64,000 nucleotides of DNA. Origin: Ctena decussata. Lineage: Eukaryota > Mollusca > Bivalvia > Lucinida > Lucinidae. Shown here piece after piece: positions 53,534 to 64,000 of the stretch. A program made the position numbers and the translations under genes. The notes below the pieces were generated by a model, which had not been told where the DNA came from, did no database searches, and was given only the letters and a program-made list of their open reading frames with translations. Each line of letters starts with the position of its first letter. Positions within the stretch are counted from its first letter, which is position 1. The stretch covers positions 67,740,123 through 67,804,122 of the forward strand of contig OZ022503.1 in the NCBI GenBank assembly GCA_963989385.1. The letters are read 5' to 3'.

Positions 53534-55124
53534 TCACAATTTGGGCTACACGTTCGGGACGATTCGTGACCTTAGGTGACTTGCACAATTCGGGCTGAAA
53601 CTAGTGCCAAATGAGAGGGTTGGGATAAACATTCAATTGACCATATGTGCCAAGAATTCTCGTTCTTTAGTTTTCGAGTTATAGCCCCTGGAAGTCGAAA
53701 ACTGCACGACTTTGCCCTCGAATATCTCGACAACGGAGAAAGGAGAATTTCAGGGCATTTTCTCCCAAGAAATATATGGGAATTATCTGTAATTTAGCAC
53801 AGTTTCAGAACGATTCGTGAAAGTCACCTTTTAAGAATAACTTCCACTGCAGGCCCATATATAAAAGTTTGCTCCTTTATTACTCTGCACATGGACAATT
53901 ATTTGCGCTGTTATTTGCCCCAGGCATGTACCTATGTAATTACCGTTTACAGTGTAAAGATGGATGTTATCGGTCGCTGAACGTCGGAGCAGTAGGCGTT
54001 TAATGCATTTTCCCATAGGGTCCAATGCAAAATTGACACCTCATTTTCTCCATTCTCAAGAGCTTTGAGTCTCTGCAAAACATATACATGTGTATACACA
54101 AATAAGTGAAATAGAATGAAGGCTATTTCAGCTTTAGCTTTTATTCCGTTTGGGAGCTAAAGTCGCACAAACTTTTGTTTACAAAAATTTCGATGGCCTA
54201 TAGTTCGCAAGTTATGCAATCAGTTGACATAAGATTGTGCATGCATGTAGACATGTTAATACCTTTATATATGCCAAGTTTCAGATGGCTACCTACTCAT
54301 ACAAGCGAGCAGTAGCGGTTTGAAATTTTCACAATTTGGGCTACACGTTCGGGACGATTCGTGACCTTAGGTGACTTGCACAATTCGGGCTGAAACTAGT
54401 GCCAAATGAGAGGGTTGGGATAAACATTCAATTGACCATATGTGCCAAAAATTCTCGTTCTTTAGTTTTCGAGTTATAGCCCCTGGAAGTCGAAAACTGC
54501 ACGACTTTGCCCTCGAATATCTCGACAACGGAGAAAGGAGAATTTCAGGGCATTTTCTCCCAAGAAATATATGGGAATTATCTGTAATTTAGCACAGTTT
54601 CAGAACGATTCGTGAAAGTCACCTTTTAAGAATAACTTCCACTGCAGGCCCATATATAAAAGTTTGCTCCTTTATTACTCTGCACATGGACAATTATTTG
54701 CGCTGTTATTTGCCCCAGGCATGTACCTATGTAATTACCGTTTACAGTGTAAAGATGGATGTTATCGGTCGCTGACCGTCGGAGCAGTAGGCGTTTAATG
54801 CATTTTCCCATAGGGTCCAATGCAAAATTGACACCTCATTTTCTCCATTCTCAAGAGCTTTGAGTCTCTGCAAAACATATACATGTGTAGACACAAATAA
54901 GTGAAATAGAATGAAGGCTATTTCAGCTTTAGCTTTTATTCCGTTTGGGAGCTAAAGTCGCACAAACTTTTATTTACAAAAATTTCGATGGCCTATAGTT
55001 CGCAAGTTATGCAATCAGTTGACATAAGATTGTGCATGCATGTAGACATGTTAATGACCTTTATATATGCCAAGTTTCAGATGGCTACCTACTCATACAA
55101 GCAAGCAGTAGCGGTTTGAAATTT
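53534..55124 (+). repeat. 1591-bp dimer, copy 2 (M68-M69)
   Basis: M68 (795 bp) has CCAAGAATTC (53654), the A allele, GTATAC, TTAATACC and AAGCGAGC; M69 has the C allele and ACTTTTATTTAC. This is a tandem duplicate of M66-M67. The left block has a single TTAATACC copy (M19) before M20, so the duplication is specific to the right block or was lost on the left. Confidence 0.9.
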
Positions 55125-58100
55125 TCACAATTTGGGCTACACGTTCGGGACGATTCGTGACCTTAGGTGACTTGCACAATTCGGGCTGAAACTAGTGCCA
55201 AATGAGAGGGTTGGGATAAACATTCAATTGACCATATGTGCCAAGAATTCTCGTTCTTTAGTTTTCGAGTTATAGCCCCTGGAAGTCGAAAACTGCACGA
55301 CTTTGCCCTCGAATATCTCGACAACGGAGAAAGGAGAATTTCAGGGCATTTTCTCCCAAGAAATATATGGGAATTATCTGTAATTTAGCACAGTTTCAGA
55401 ACGATTCGTGAAAGTCACCTTTTAAGAATAACTTCCACTGCAGGCCCATATATAAAAGTTTGCTCCTTTATTACTCTGCACATGGACAATTATTTGCGCT
55501 GTTATTTGCCCCAGGCATGTACCTATGTAATTACCGTTTACAGTGTAAAGATGGATGTTATCGGTCGCTGAACGTCGGAGCAGTAGGCGTTTAATGCATT
55601 TTCCCATAGGGTCCAATGCAAAATTGACACCTCATTTTCTCCATTCTCAAGAGCTTTGAGTCTCTGCAAAACATATACATGTGTATACACAAATAAGTGA
55701 AATAGAATGAAGGCTATTTCAGCTTTAGCTTTTATTCCGTTTGGGAGCTAAAGTCGCACAAACTTTTGTTTACAAAAATTTCGATGGCCTATAGTTCGCA
55801 AGTTATGCAATCAGTTGACATAAGATTGTGCATGCATGTAGACATGTTAATGACCTTTATATATGCCAAGTTTCAGATGGCTACCTACTCATACAAGCAA
55901 GCAGTTGCGGTTTGAAATTTTCACAATTTGGGCGACACGTTCGGGACGATTCGTGACCTTAGGTGATTTGCACAATTCGGGCTGAAACTAGTGCCAAATG
56001 AGAGGGTTGGGATAAACATTCAATTGACCATATGTGCCAAAAATTCTCGTTCTTTAGTTTTCGAGTTATAGCCCCTGGAAGTCGAAAACTGCACGACTTT
56101 GCCCTCGAATATCTCGACAACGGAGAAAGGAGAATTTCAGGGCATTTTCTCCCAAGAAATATATGGGAATTATCTGTAATTTAGCACAGTTTCAGAACGA
56201 TTCGTGAAAGTCACCTTTTAAGAATAACTTCCACTGCAGGCCCATATATAAAAGTTTGCTCCTTTATTACTCTGCACATGGACAATTATTTGCGCTGTTA
56301 TTTGCCCCAGGCATGTACCTATGTAATTACCGTTTACAGTGTAAAGATGGATGTTATCGGTCGCTGAACGTCGGAGCAGTAGGCGTTTAATGCATTTTCC
56401 CATAGGGTCCAATGCAAAATTGACACCTCATTTTCTCCATTCTCAAGAGCTTTGAGTCTCTGCAAAACATATACATGTGTAGACACAAATAAGTGAAATA
56501 GAATGAAGGCTATTTCAGCTTTAGCTTTTATTCCGTTTGGATGCTAAAGTCGCACACACTTTTGTTTACAAAAATTTCGATGGCCTATAGTTCGCAAGTT
56601 ATGCAATCAGTTGACATAAGATTGTGCATGCATGTAGACATGTTAATGACCTTTATATATGCCAAGTTTCAGATGGCTTCCTACTCATACAAGCAAGCAG
56701 TAGCGGTTTGAAATTTTCACAATTTGGGCTACACGTTCGGGACGATTCGTGACCTTAGGTGACTTGCACAATTCGGGCTGAAACTAGTGCCAAATGAGAG
56801 GGTTGGGATAAACATTCAATTGACCATATGTGCCAAAAATTCTCGTTCTTTAGTTTTCGAGTTATAGCCCCTGGAAGTCGAAAACTGCACGACTTTGCCC
56901 TCGAATATCTCGACAACGGAGAAAGGAGAATTTCAGGGCATTTTCTCCCAAGAAATATATGGGAATTATCTGTAATTTAGCACAGTTTCAGAACGATTCG
57001 TGAAAGTCACCTTTTAAGAATAACTTCCACTGCAGGCCCATATATAAAAGTTTGCTCCTTTATTACTCTGCACATGGACAATTATTTGCGCTGTTATTTG
57101 CCCCAGGCATGTACCTATGTAATTACCGTTTACAGTGTAAAGATGGATGTTATCGGTCGCTGACCGTCGGAGCAGTAGGCGTTTAATGCATTTTCCCATA
57201 GGGTCCAATGCAAAATTGACACCTCATTTTCTCCATTCTCAAGAGCTTTGAGTCTCTGCAAAACATATACATGTGTAGACACAAATAAATGAAATAGAAT
57301 GAAGGCTATTTCAGCTTTAGCTTTTATTCCGTTTGGGAGCTAAAGTCGCACAAACTTTTATTTACAAAAATTTCGATGGCCTATAGTTCGCAAGTTATGC
57401 AATCAGTTGACATAAGATTGTGCATGCATGTAGACATGTTAATGACCTTTATATATGCCAAGTTTCAGATGGCTACCTACTCATACAAGCAAGCAGTAGC
57501 GGTTTGAAATTTTCACAATTTGGGCTACACGTTCGGGACGATTCGTGACCTTAGGTGACTTGCACAATTCGGGCTGAAACTAGTGCCAAATGAGAGGGTT
57601 GGGATAAACATTCAATTGACCATATGTGCCAAAAATTCTCGTTCTTTAGTTTTCGAGTTATAGCCCCTGGAAGTCGAAAACTGCACGACTTTGCCCTCGA
57701 ATATCTCGACAACGGAGAAAGGAGAATTTCAGGGCATTTTCTCCCAAGAAATATATGGGAATTATCTGTAATTTAGCACAGTTTCAGAACGATTCGTGAA
57801 AGTCACCTTTTAAGAATAACTTCCACTGCAGGCCCATATATAAAAGTTTGCTCCTTTATTACTCTGCACATGGATAATTATTTGCGCTGTTATTTGCCCC
57901 AGGCATGTACCTATGTAATTACCGTTTACAGTGTAAAGATGGATGTTATCGGTCGCTGAACGTCGGAGCAGTAGGCGTTTAATGCATTTTCCCATAGGGT
58001 CCAATGCAAAATTGACACCTCATTTTCTCCATTCTCAAGAGCTTTGAGTCTCTGCAAAACATATACATGTGTAGACACAAATAAGTGAAATAGAATGAAG

Positions 58101-61100
58101 GCTATTTCAGCTTTAGCTTTTATTCCGTTTGGGAGCTAAAGTCGCACAAACTTTTGTTTACAAACATTTCGATGGCCTATAGTTCGCAAGTTATGCAATC
58201 AGTTGACATAAGATTGTGCATGCACGTAGACATGTTAATGACCTTTATATATGCCAAGTTTCAGATGGCTACCTACTCATACAAGCAAGCAGTAGCGGTT
58301 TGAAATTTTCACAATTTGGGCTACACGTTCGGGACGATTCGTGACCTTAGGTGACTTGCACAATTCGGGCTGAAACTAGTGCCAAATGAGAGGGTTGGGA
58401 TAAACATTCAATTGACCATATGTGCCAAAAATTCTCGTTCTTTAGTTTTCGAGTTATAGCCCCTGGAAGTCGAAAACTGCACGACTTTGCCCTCGAATAT
58501 CTCGACAACGGAGAAAGGAGAATTTCAGGGCATTTTCTCCCAAGAAATATATGGGAATTATCTGTAATTTAGCACAGTTTCAGAACGATTCGTGAAAGTC
58601 ACCTTTTAAGAATAACTTCCACTGCAGGCCCATATATAAAAGTTTGCTCCTTTATTACTCTGCACATGGACAATTATTTGCGCTGTTATTTGCCCCAGGC
58701 ATGTACCTATGTAATTACCGTTTACAGTGTAAAGATGGATGTTATCGGTCGCTGAACGTCGGAGCAGTAGGCGTTTAATGCATTTTCCCATAGGGTCCAA
58801 TGCAAAATTGACACCTCATTTTCTCCATTCTCAAGAGCTTTGAGTCTCTGCAAAACATATACATGTGTAGACACAAATAAGTGAAATAGAATGAAGGCTA
58901 TTTCAGCTTTAGCTTTTATTCCGTTTGGGAGCTAAAGTCGCACAAACTTTTGTTTACAAAAATTTCGATGGCCTATAGTTCGCAAGTTATGCAATCAGTT
59001 GACATAAGATTGTGCATGCATGTAGACATGTTAATGACCTTTATATATGCCAAGTTTCAGATGGCTACCTACTCATACAAGCAAGCAGTAGCGGTTTGAA
59101 ATTTTCACAATTTGGGCTACACGTTCGGGACGATTCGTGACCTTAGGTGACTTGCACAATTCGGGCTGAAACTAGTGCCAAATGAGAGGGTTGGGATAAA
59201 CATTCAATTGACCATATGTGCCAAAAATTCTCGTTCTTTAGTTTTCGAGTTATAGCCCCTGGAAGTCGAAAACTGCACGACTTTGCCCTCGAATATCTCG
59301 ACAACGGAGAAAGGAGAATTTCAGGGCATTTTCTCCCAAGAAATATATGGGAATTATCTGTAATTTAGCACAGTTTCAGAACGATTCGTGAAAGTCACCT
59401 TTTAAGAATAACTTCCACTGCAGGCCCATATATAAAAGTTTGCTCCTTTATTACTCTGCACATGGACAATTATTTGCGCTGTTATTTGCCCCAGGCATGT
59501 ACCTATGTAATTACCGTTTACAGTGTAAAGATGGATGTTATCGGTCGCTGACCGTCGGAGCAGTAGGCGTTTAATGCATTTTCCCATAGGGTCCAATGCA
59601 AAATTGACACCTCATTTTCTCCATTCTCAAGAGCTTTGAGTCTCTGCAAAACATATACATGTGTAGACACAAATAAGTGAAATAGAATGAAGGCTATTTC
59701 AGCTTTAGCTTTTATTCCGTTTGGGAGCTAAAGTCGCACAAACTTTTGTTTACAAAAATTTCGATGGCCTATAGTTCGCAAGTTATGCAATCAGTTGACA
59801 TAAGATTGTGCATGCATGTAGACATGTTAATGACCTTTATATATGCCAAGTTTCAGATGGCTACCTACTCATACAAGCAAGCAGTAGCGGTTTGAAATTT
59901 TCACAATTTGGGCTACACGTTCGGGACGATTCGTGACCTTAGGTGACTTGCACAATTCGGGCTGAAACTAGTGCCAAATGAGAGGGTTGGGATAAACATT
60001 TAATTGACCATATGTGCCAAAAATTCTCGTTCTTTAGTTTTCGAGTTATAGCCCCTGGAAGTCGAAAACTGCACGACTTTGCCCTCGAATATCTCGACAA
60101 CGGAGAAAGGAGAATTTCAGGGCATTTTCTCCCAAGAAATATATGGGAATTATCTGTAATTTAGCACAGTTTCAGAACGATTCGTGAAAGTCACCTTTTA
60201 AGAATAACTTCCACTGCAGGCCCATATATAAAAGTTTGCTCCTTTATTACTCTGCACATGGACAATTATTTGCGCTGTTATTTGCCCCAGGCATGTACCT
60301 ATGTAATTACCGTTTACAGTGTAAAGATGGATGTTATCGGTCGCTGAACGTCGGAGCAGTAGGCGTTTAATGCATTTTCCCATAGGGTCCAATGCAAAAT
60401 TGACACCTCATTTTCTCCATTCTCAAGAGCTTTGAGTCTCTGCAAAACATATACATGTGTAGACACAAATAAGTGAAATAGAATGAAGGCTATTTCAGCT
60501 TTAGCTTTTATTCCGTTTGGGAGCTAAAGTCGCACAAACTTTTGTTTACAAAAATTTCGATGGCCTATAGTTCGCAAGTTATGCAATCAGTTGACATAAG
60601 ATTGTGCATGCATGTAGACATGTTAATGACCTTTATATATGCCAAGTTTCAGATGGCTACCTACTCATACAAGCAAGCAGTAGCGGTTTGAAATTTTCAC
60701 AATTTGGGCTACACGTTCGGGACGATTCGTGACCTTAGGTGACTTGCACAATTCGGGCTGAAACTAGTGCCAAATGAGAGGGTTGGGATAAACATTCAAT
60801 TGACCATATGTGCCAAAAATTCTCGTTCTTTAGTTTTCGAGTTATAGCCCCTGGAAGTCGAAAACTGCACGACTTTGCCCTCGAATATCTCGACAACGGA
60901 GAAAGGAGAATTTCAGGGCATTTTCTCCCAAGAAATATATGGGAATTATCTGTAATTTAGCACAGTTTCAGAACGATTCGTGAAAGTCACCTTTTAAGAA
61001 TAACTTCCACTGCAGGCCCATATATAAAAGTTTGCTCCTTTATTACTCTGCACATGGACAATTATTTGCGCTGTTATTTGCCCCAGGCATGTACCTATGT

Positions 61101-63084
61101 AATTACCGTTTACAGTGTAAAGATGGATGTTATCGGTCGCTGACCGTCGGAGCAGTAGGCGTTTAATGCATTTTCCCATAGGGTCCAATGCAAAATTGAC
61201 ACCTCATTTTCTCCATTCTCAAGAGCTTTGAGTCTCTGCAAAACATATACATGTGTAGACACAAATAAGTGAAATAGAATGAAGGCTATTTCAGCTTTAG
61301 CTTTTATTCCGTTTGGGAGCTAAAGTCGCACAAACTTTTGTTTACAAAAATTTCGATGGCCTATAGTTCGCAAGTTATGCAATCAGTTGACATAAGATTG
61401 TGCATGCATGTAGACATGTTAATGATCTTTATATATGCCAAGTTTCAGATGGCTACCTACTCATACAAGCAAGCAGTAGCGGTTTGAAATTTTCACAATT
61501 TGGGCTACACGTTCGGGACGATTCGTGACCTTAGGTGACTTGCACAATTCGGGCTGAAACTAGTGCCAAATGAGAGGGTTGGGATAAACATTCAATTGAC
61601 CATATGTGCCAAAAATTCTCGTTCTTTAGTTTTCGAGTTATAGCCCCTGGAAGTCGAAAACTGCACGACTTTGCCCTCGAATATCTCGACAACGGAGAAA
61701 GGAGAATTTCAGGGCATTTTCTCCCAAGAAATATATGGGAATTATCTGTAATTTAGCACAGTTTCAGAACGATTCGTGAAAGTCACCTTTTAAGAATAAC
61801 TTCCACTGCAGGCCCATATATAAAAGTTTGCTCCTTTATTACTCTGCACATGGACAATTATTTGCGCTGTTATTTGCCCCAGGCATGTACCTATGTAATT
61901 ACCGTTTACAGTGTAAAGATGGATGTTATCGGTCGCTGACCGTCGGAGCAGTAGGCGTTTAATGCATTTTCCCATAGGGTCCAATGCAAAATTGACACCT
62001 CATTTTCTCCATTCTCAAGAGCTTTGAGTCTCTGCAAAACATATACATGTGTAGACACAAATAAGTGAAATAGAATGAAGGCTATTTCAGCTTTAGCTTT
62101 TATTCCGTTTGGGAGCTAAAGTCGCACAAACTTTTGTTTACAAAAATTTCGATGGCCTATAGTTCGCAAGTTATGCAATCAGTTGACATAAGATTGTGCA
62201 TGCATGTAGACATGTTAATGATCTTTATATATGCCAAGTTTCAGATGGCTACCTACTCATACAAGCAAGCAGTAGCGGTTTGCAATTTTCACAATTTGGG
62301 CTACACGTTCGGGACGATTCGTGACCTTAGGTGACTTGCACAATTCGGGCTGAAACTAGTGCCAAATGAGAGGGTTGGGATAAACATTCAATTGACCATA
62401 TGTGCCAAAAATTCTCGTTCTTTAGTTTTCGAGTTATAGCCCCTGGAAGTCGAAAACTGCACGACTTTGCCCTCGAATATCTCGACAACGGAGAAAGGAG
62501 AATTTCAGGGCATTTTCTCCCAAGAAATATATGGGAATTATCTGTAATTTAGCACAGTTTCAAAACGATTCGTGAAAGTCACCTTTTAAGAATAACTTCC
62601 ACTGCAGGCCCATATATAAAAGTTTGCTCCTTTATTACTCTGCACATGGACAATTATTTGCGCTGTTATTTGCCCCAGGCATGTACCTATGTAATTACCG
62701 TTTACAGTGTAAAGATGGATGTTATCGGTCGCTGAACGTCGGAGCAGTAGGCGTTTAATGCATTTTCCCATAGGGTCCAATGCAAAATTGACACCTCATT
62801 TTCTCCATTCTCAAAGGCTTTGAGTCTCTGCAAAACATATACATGTGTATACACAAATAAGTGAAATAGAATGAAGGCTATTTCAGCTTTAGCTTTTATT
62901 CCGTTTGGGAGCTAAAGTCGCACAAACTTTTGTTTACAAAAATTTCGATGGCCTATAGTTCGCAAGTTATGCAATCAGTTGACATAAGATTGTGCATGCA
63001 TGTAGACATGTTAATGACCTTTATATATGCCAAGTTTCAGATGGCTACCTACTCATACAAGCAAGCAGTAGCGGTTTGAAATTT
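54329..63084 (+). repeat. Core right segment M69-M79, matching M20-M28
   Basis: M69 C, ACTTTTATTTAC; M70 CCAAGAATTC (55245), GTATAC, CAGTTGCGG; M71 GGCGACAC, GTGATTT, GGATGCT with CACACAC; M72 C, ACTTTTATTTAC; M73 GGATAATTA; M74 an extra A-allele copy with private ACAAACATTT and GCACGTAG; M75 C; M76 TTTAATTG (60001); M77 and M78 both C with TTAATGATC; M79 CTCAAAGGC and GTATAC. Against the left segment there are two added monomers, M74 and one of M77/M78. M71 also has a private GGCTTCC near 56680, and M79 has TTTCAAAACG near 62563. Confidence 0.9.
60697..62288 (+). repeat. Tandem monomer duplication M77-M78
   Basis: Both copies carry the C allele and TTAATGATC, a combination found elsewhere only in M27. 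The left block has one such copy between the TTTAATTG copy and the CTCAAAGGC copy; here there are two. M78 also has GGTTTGCAATTT at its end, which opens a chance 66-codon plus-strand frame into M79 (62134-62334). Confidence 0.88.
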
Positions 63085-64000
63085 TCACAATTTGGGCTAC
63101 ACGTTCGGGACGATTCGTGACCTTAGGTGACTTGCACAATTCGGGCTGAAACTAGTGCCAAATGAGAGGGTTGGGATAAACATTCAATTGACCATATGTG
63201 CCAAAAATTCTCGTTCTTTAGTTTTCGAGTTATAGCCCCTGGAAGTCGAAAACTGCACGACTTTGCCCTCGAATATCTCGACAACGGAGAAAGGAGAATT
63301 TCAGGGCATTTTCTCCCAAGAAATATATGGGAATTATCTGTAATTTAGCACAGTTTCAGAACGATTCGTGAAAGTCACCTTTTAAGAATAACTTCCACTG
63401 CAGGCCCATATATAAAAGTTTGCTCCTTTATTACTCTGCACATGGACAATTATTTGCGCTGTTATTTGCCCCAGGCATGTACCTATGTAATTACCGTTTA
63501 CAGTGTAAAGATGGATGTTATCGGTCGCTGAACGTCGGAGCAGTAGGCGTTTAATGCATTTTCCCATAGGGTCCAATGCAAAATTGACACCTCATTTTCT
63601 CCATTCTCAAGAGCTTTGAGTCTCTGCAAAACATATACATGTGTAGACACAAATAAGTGAAATAGAATGAAGGCTATTTCAGCTTTAGCTTTTATTCCGT
63701 TTGGGAGCTAAAGTCGCACAAACTTTTGTTTACAAAAATTTCGATGGCCTATAGTTCGCAAGTTATGCAATCAGTTGACATAAGATTGTGCATGCATGTA
63801 GACATGTTAATGACCTTTATATATGCCAAGTTTCAGATGGCTACCTACTCATACAAGCAAGCAGTAGCGGTTTGAAATTTTCACAATTTGGGCTACACGT
63901 TCGGGACGATTCGTGACCTTAGGTGACTTGCACAATTCGGGCTGAAACTAGTGCCAAATGAGAGGGTTGGGATAAACATTCAATTGACCATATGTGCCAA
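63085..64000 (+). repeat. M80 and partial M81 at the window end
   Basis: M80 (63085-63880) is consensus-like with the A allele. It lacks the GTGATTT marker that M29 carries after M28, so the left-right match fades here. Bases 63881-64000 are the first 120 bp of the next copy. The array continues past the window. Confidence 0.93.

Larger units (their letters stand above)
49555..63084 (+). repeat. Right marker block, M63-M79 (~13.5 kb), direct duplicate of the left block
   Basis: M63 repeats the two markers of M11: CCCGTAGGG (50036) and CATAGGATT (50253). M64-M66 show C, A, A at p448, as in M12-M14, and M66 has GTATAC like M14. M67-M69 relate to M19-M21, and M69-M79 follow M20-M28 in order. 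The offset is 41,391 bp at M11/M63, 39,002 bp at M20/M69 and 40,594 bp at M28/M79; differences reflect whole-monomer gains and losses. Orientation is the same as the left block. Confidence 0.88.
201..64000 (+). repeat. Tandem satellite array, ~796-bp monomer, 80 full copies plus a partial
   Basis: The same sequence recurs head to tail every 796 bp from the gap to the window end. Eighty complete copies are present; three are 797 bp (M2, M4, M6) and three 795 bp (M19, M66, M68), so the insertions and deletions cancel. The last copy is cut by the window. Orientation is constant. No foreign insertion interrupts the array, and copies differ by only a few substitutions each, many shared between specific copies. 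Each copy carries single CTGCAG, ACTAGT and CATATG sites, so digestion with those enzymes should give a ~0.8-kb ladder. Arrays like this are known from eukaryotic centromeric, pericentromeric, subtelomeric and B-chromosome heterochromatin; the window does not say which applies. Family name unknown. Confidence 0.99.

Noticed and set aside
62134..62334. 66-codon plus-strand frame
   Set aside because: It depends on a single A-to-C change at the end of M78 (TTTGAAAT to TTTGCAAT).
2091..62780. Bacterial promoter-like TTGACA in each monomer (CAGTTGACATAAG)
   Set aside because: No matching -10 box at proper spacing, and the context is a eukaryotic satellite.
201..64000. CRISPR array
   Set aside because: The regular repeats are 796-bp units with no short repeat/unique spacer structure and no cas genes; this is a satellite.
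201..64000. Tandem rDNA, 5S, tRNA or histone cluster
   Set aside because: No rRNA or tRNA signature, no A/B-box pair and no histone-like frame is recognisable in the monomer.
201..64000. Transposable element (terminal repeats, transposase or reverse transcriptase)
   Set aside because: No frame longer than 79 codons, no target-site duplications or terminal inverted repeats bounding a unit, and no interruption of the 796-bp period. An origin of the monomer from an old element cannot be excluded.

Overview
This window is one eukaryotic satellite-DNA array. Bases 1-200 are N (assembly gap). Everything from 201 to 64000 is a head-to-tail tandem array of a ~796-bp monomer: 80 complete copies (M1-M80, cut here at the first real base, 201) plus a 120-bp partial copy at 63881-64000. 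There are no inversions, no inserted transposons, no unique sequence and no gene I can support. Copy lengths are 796 bp, except M2, M4 and M6 (797) and M19, M66 and M68 (795). Nearly every copy differs from the consensus at only a handful of bases by eye. Numbering: M1-M7 start at 201, 997, 1794, 2590, 3387, 4183 and 4980; M8-M19 start at 5776+796(k-8); M20-M66 at 15327+796(k-20); M67 at 52738, M68 at 53534; M69-M80 at 54329+796(k-69).

Organism: long, near-identical arrays with nested higher-order periods are typical of eukaryotic (peri)centromeric, subtelomeric or B-chromosome heterochromatin. CpG is not obviously depleted (about 26 CpGs in M1 by hand count), and no recorded variant is a CpG-to-TpG change. 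That fits weak germline methylation, as in many invertebrates, better than a vertebrate, but it is only a hint. I cannot name the species or satellite family.

Layout, read from shared variant bases: (1) M1-M6, 201-4979, three 1593-bp dimers marked by an extra T in every second copy. (2) M7-M10, a transition. (3) M11-M28, 8164-22490, a left block with a characteristic order of marker variants. (4) M29-M44, 22491-35226, almost uniform for the A allele at the main polymorphic site, with a patch of private mutations at M33-M41. (5) M45-M59, 35227-47166, three copies of a 3980-bp pentamer higher-order repeat, with M60 beginning a fourth. (6) M61-M62, a boundary; M61 is one of the most altered copies. 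(7) M63-M79, 49555-63084, a right block repeating the marker order of the left block about 39-41 kb away, with extra or missing whole monomers. (8) M80 and the partial M81.

Inside each monomer are a strict TATA-box match, a 5-bp hairpin whose stem is broken by the A allele, a few short direct and inverted repeats, and a recurrent 64-codon open frame on the minus strand that I judge non-coding. The real interest is the array's evolutionary record: several expansion scales (1, 2, 5 and about 17 monomers) visible in one contig, recombinant monomers, and homogenised versus unhomogenised zones.
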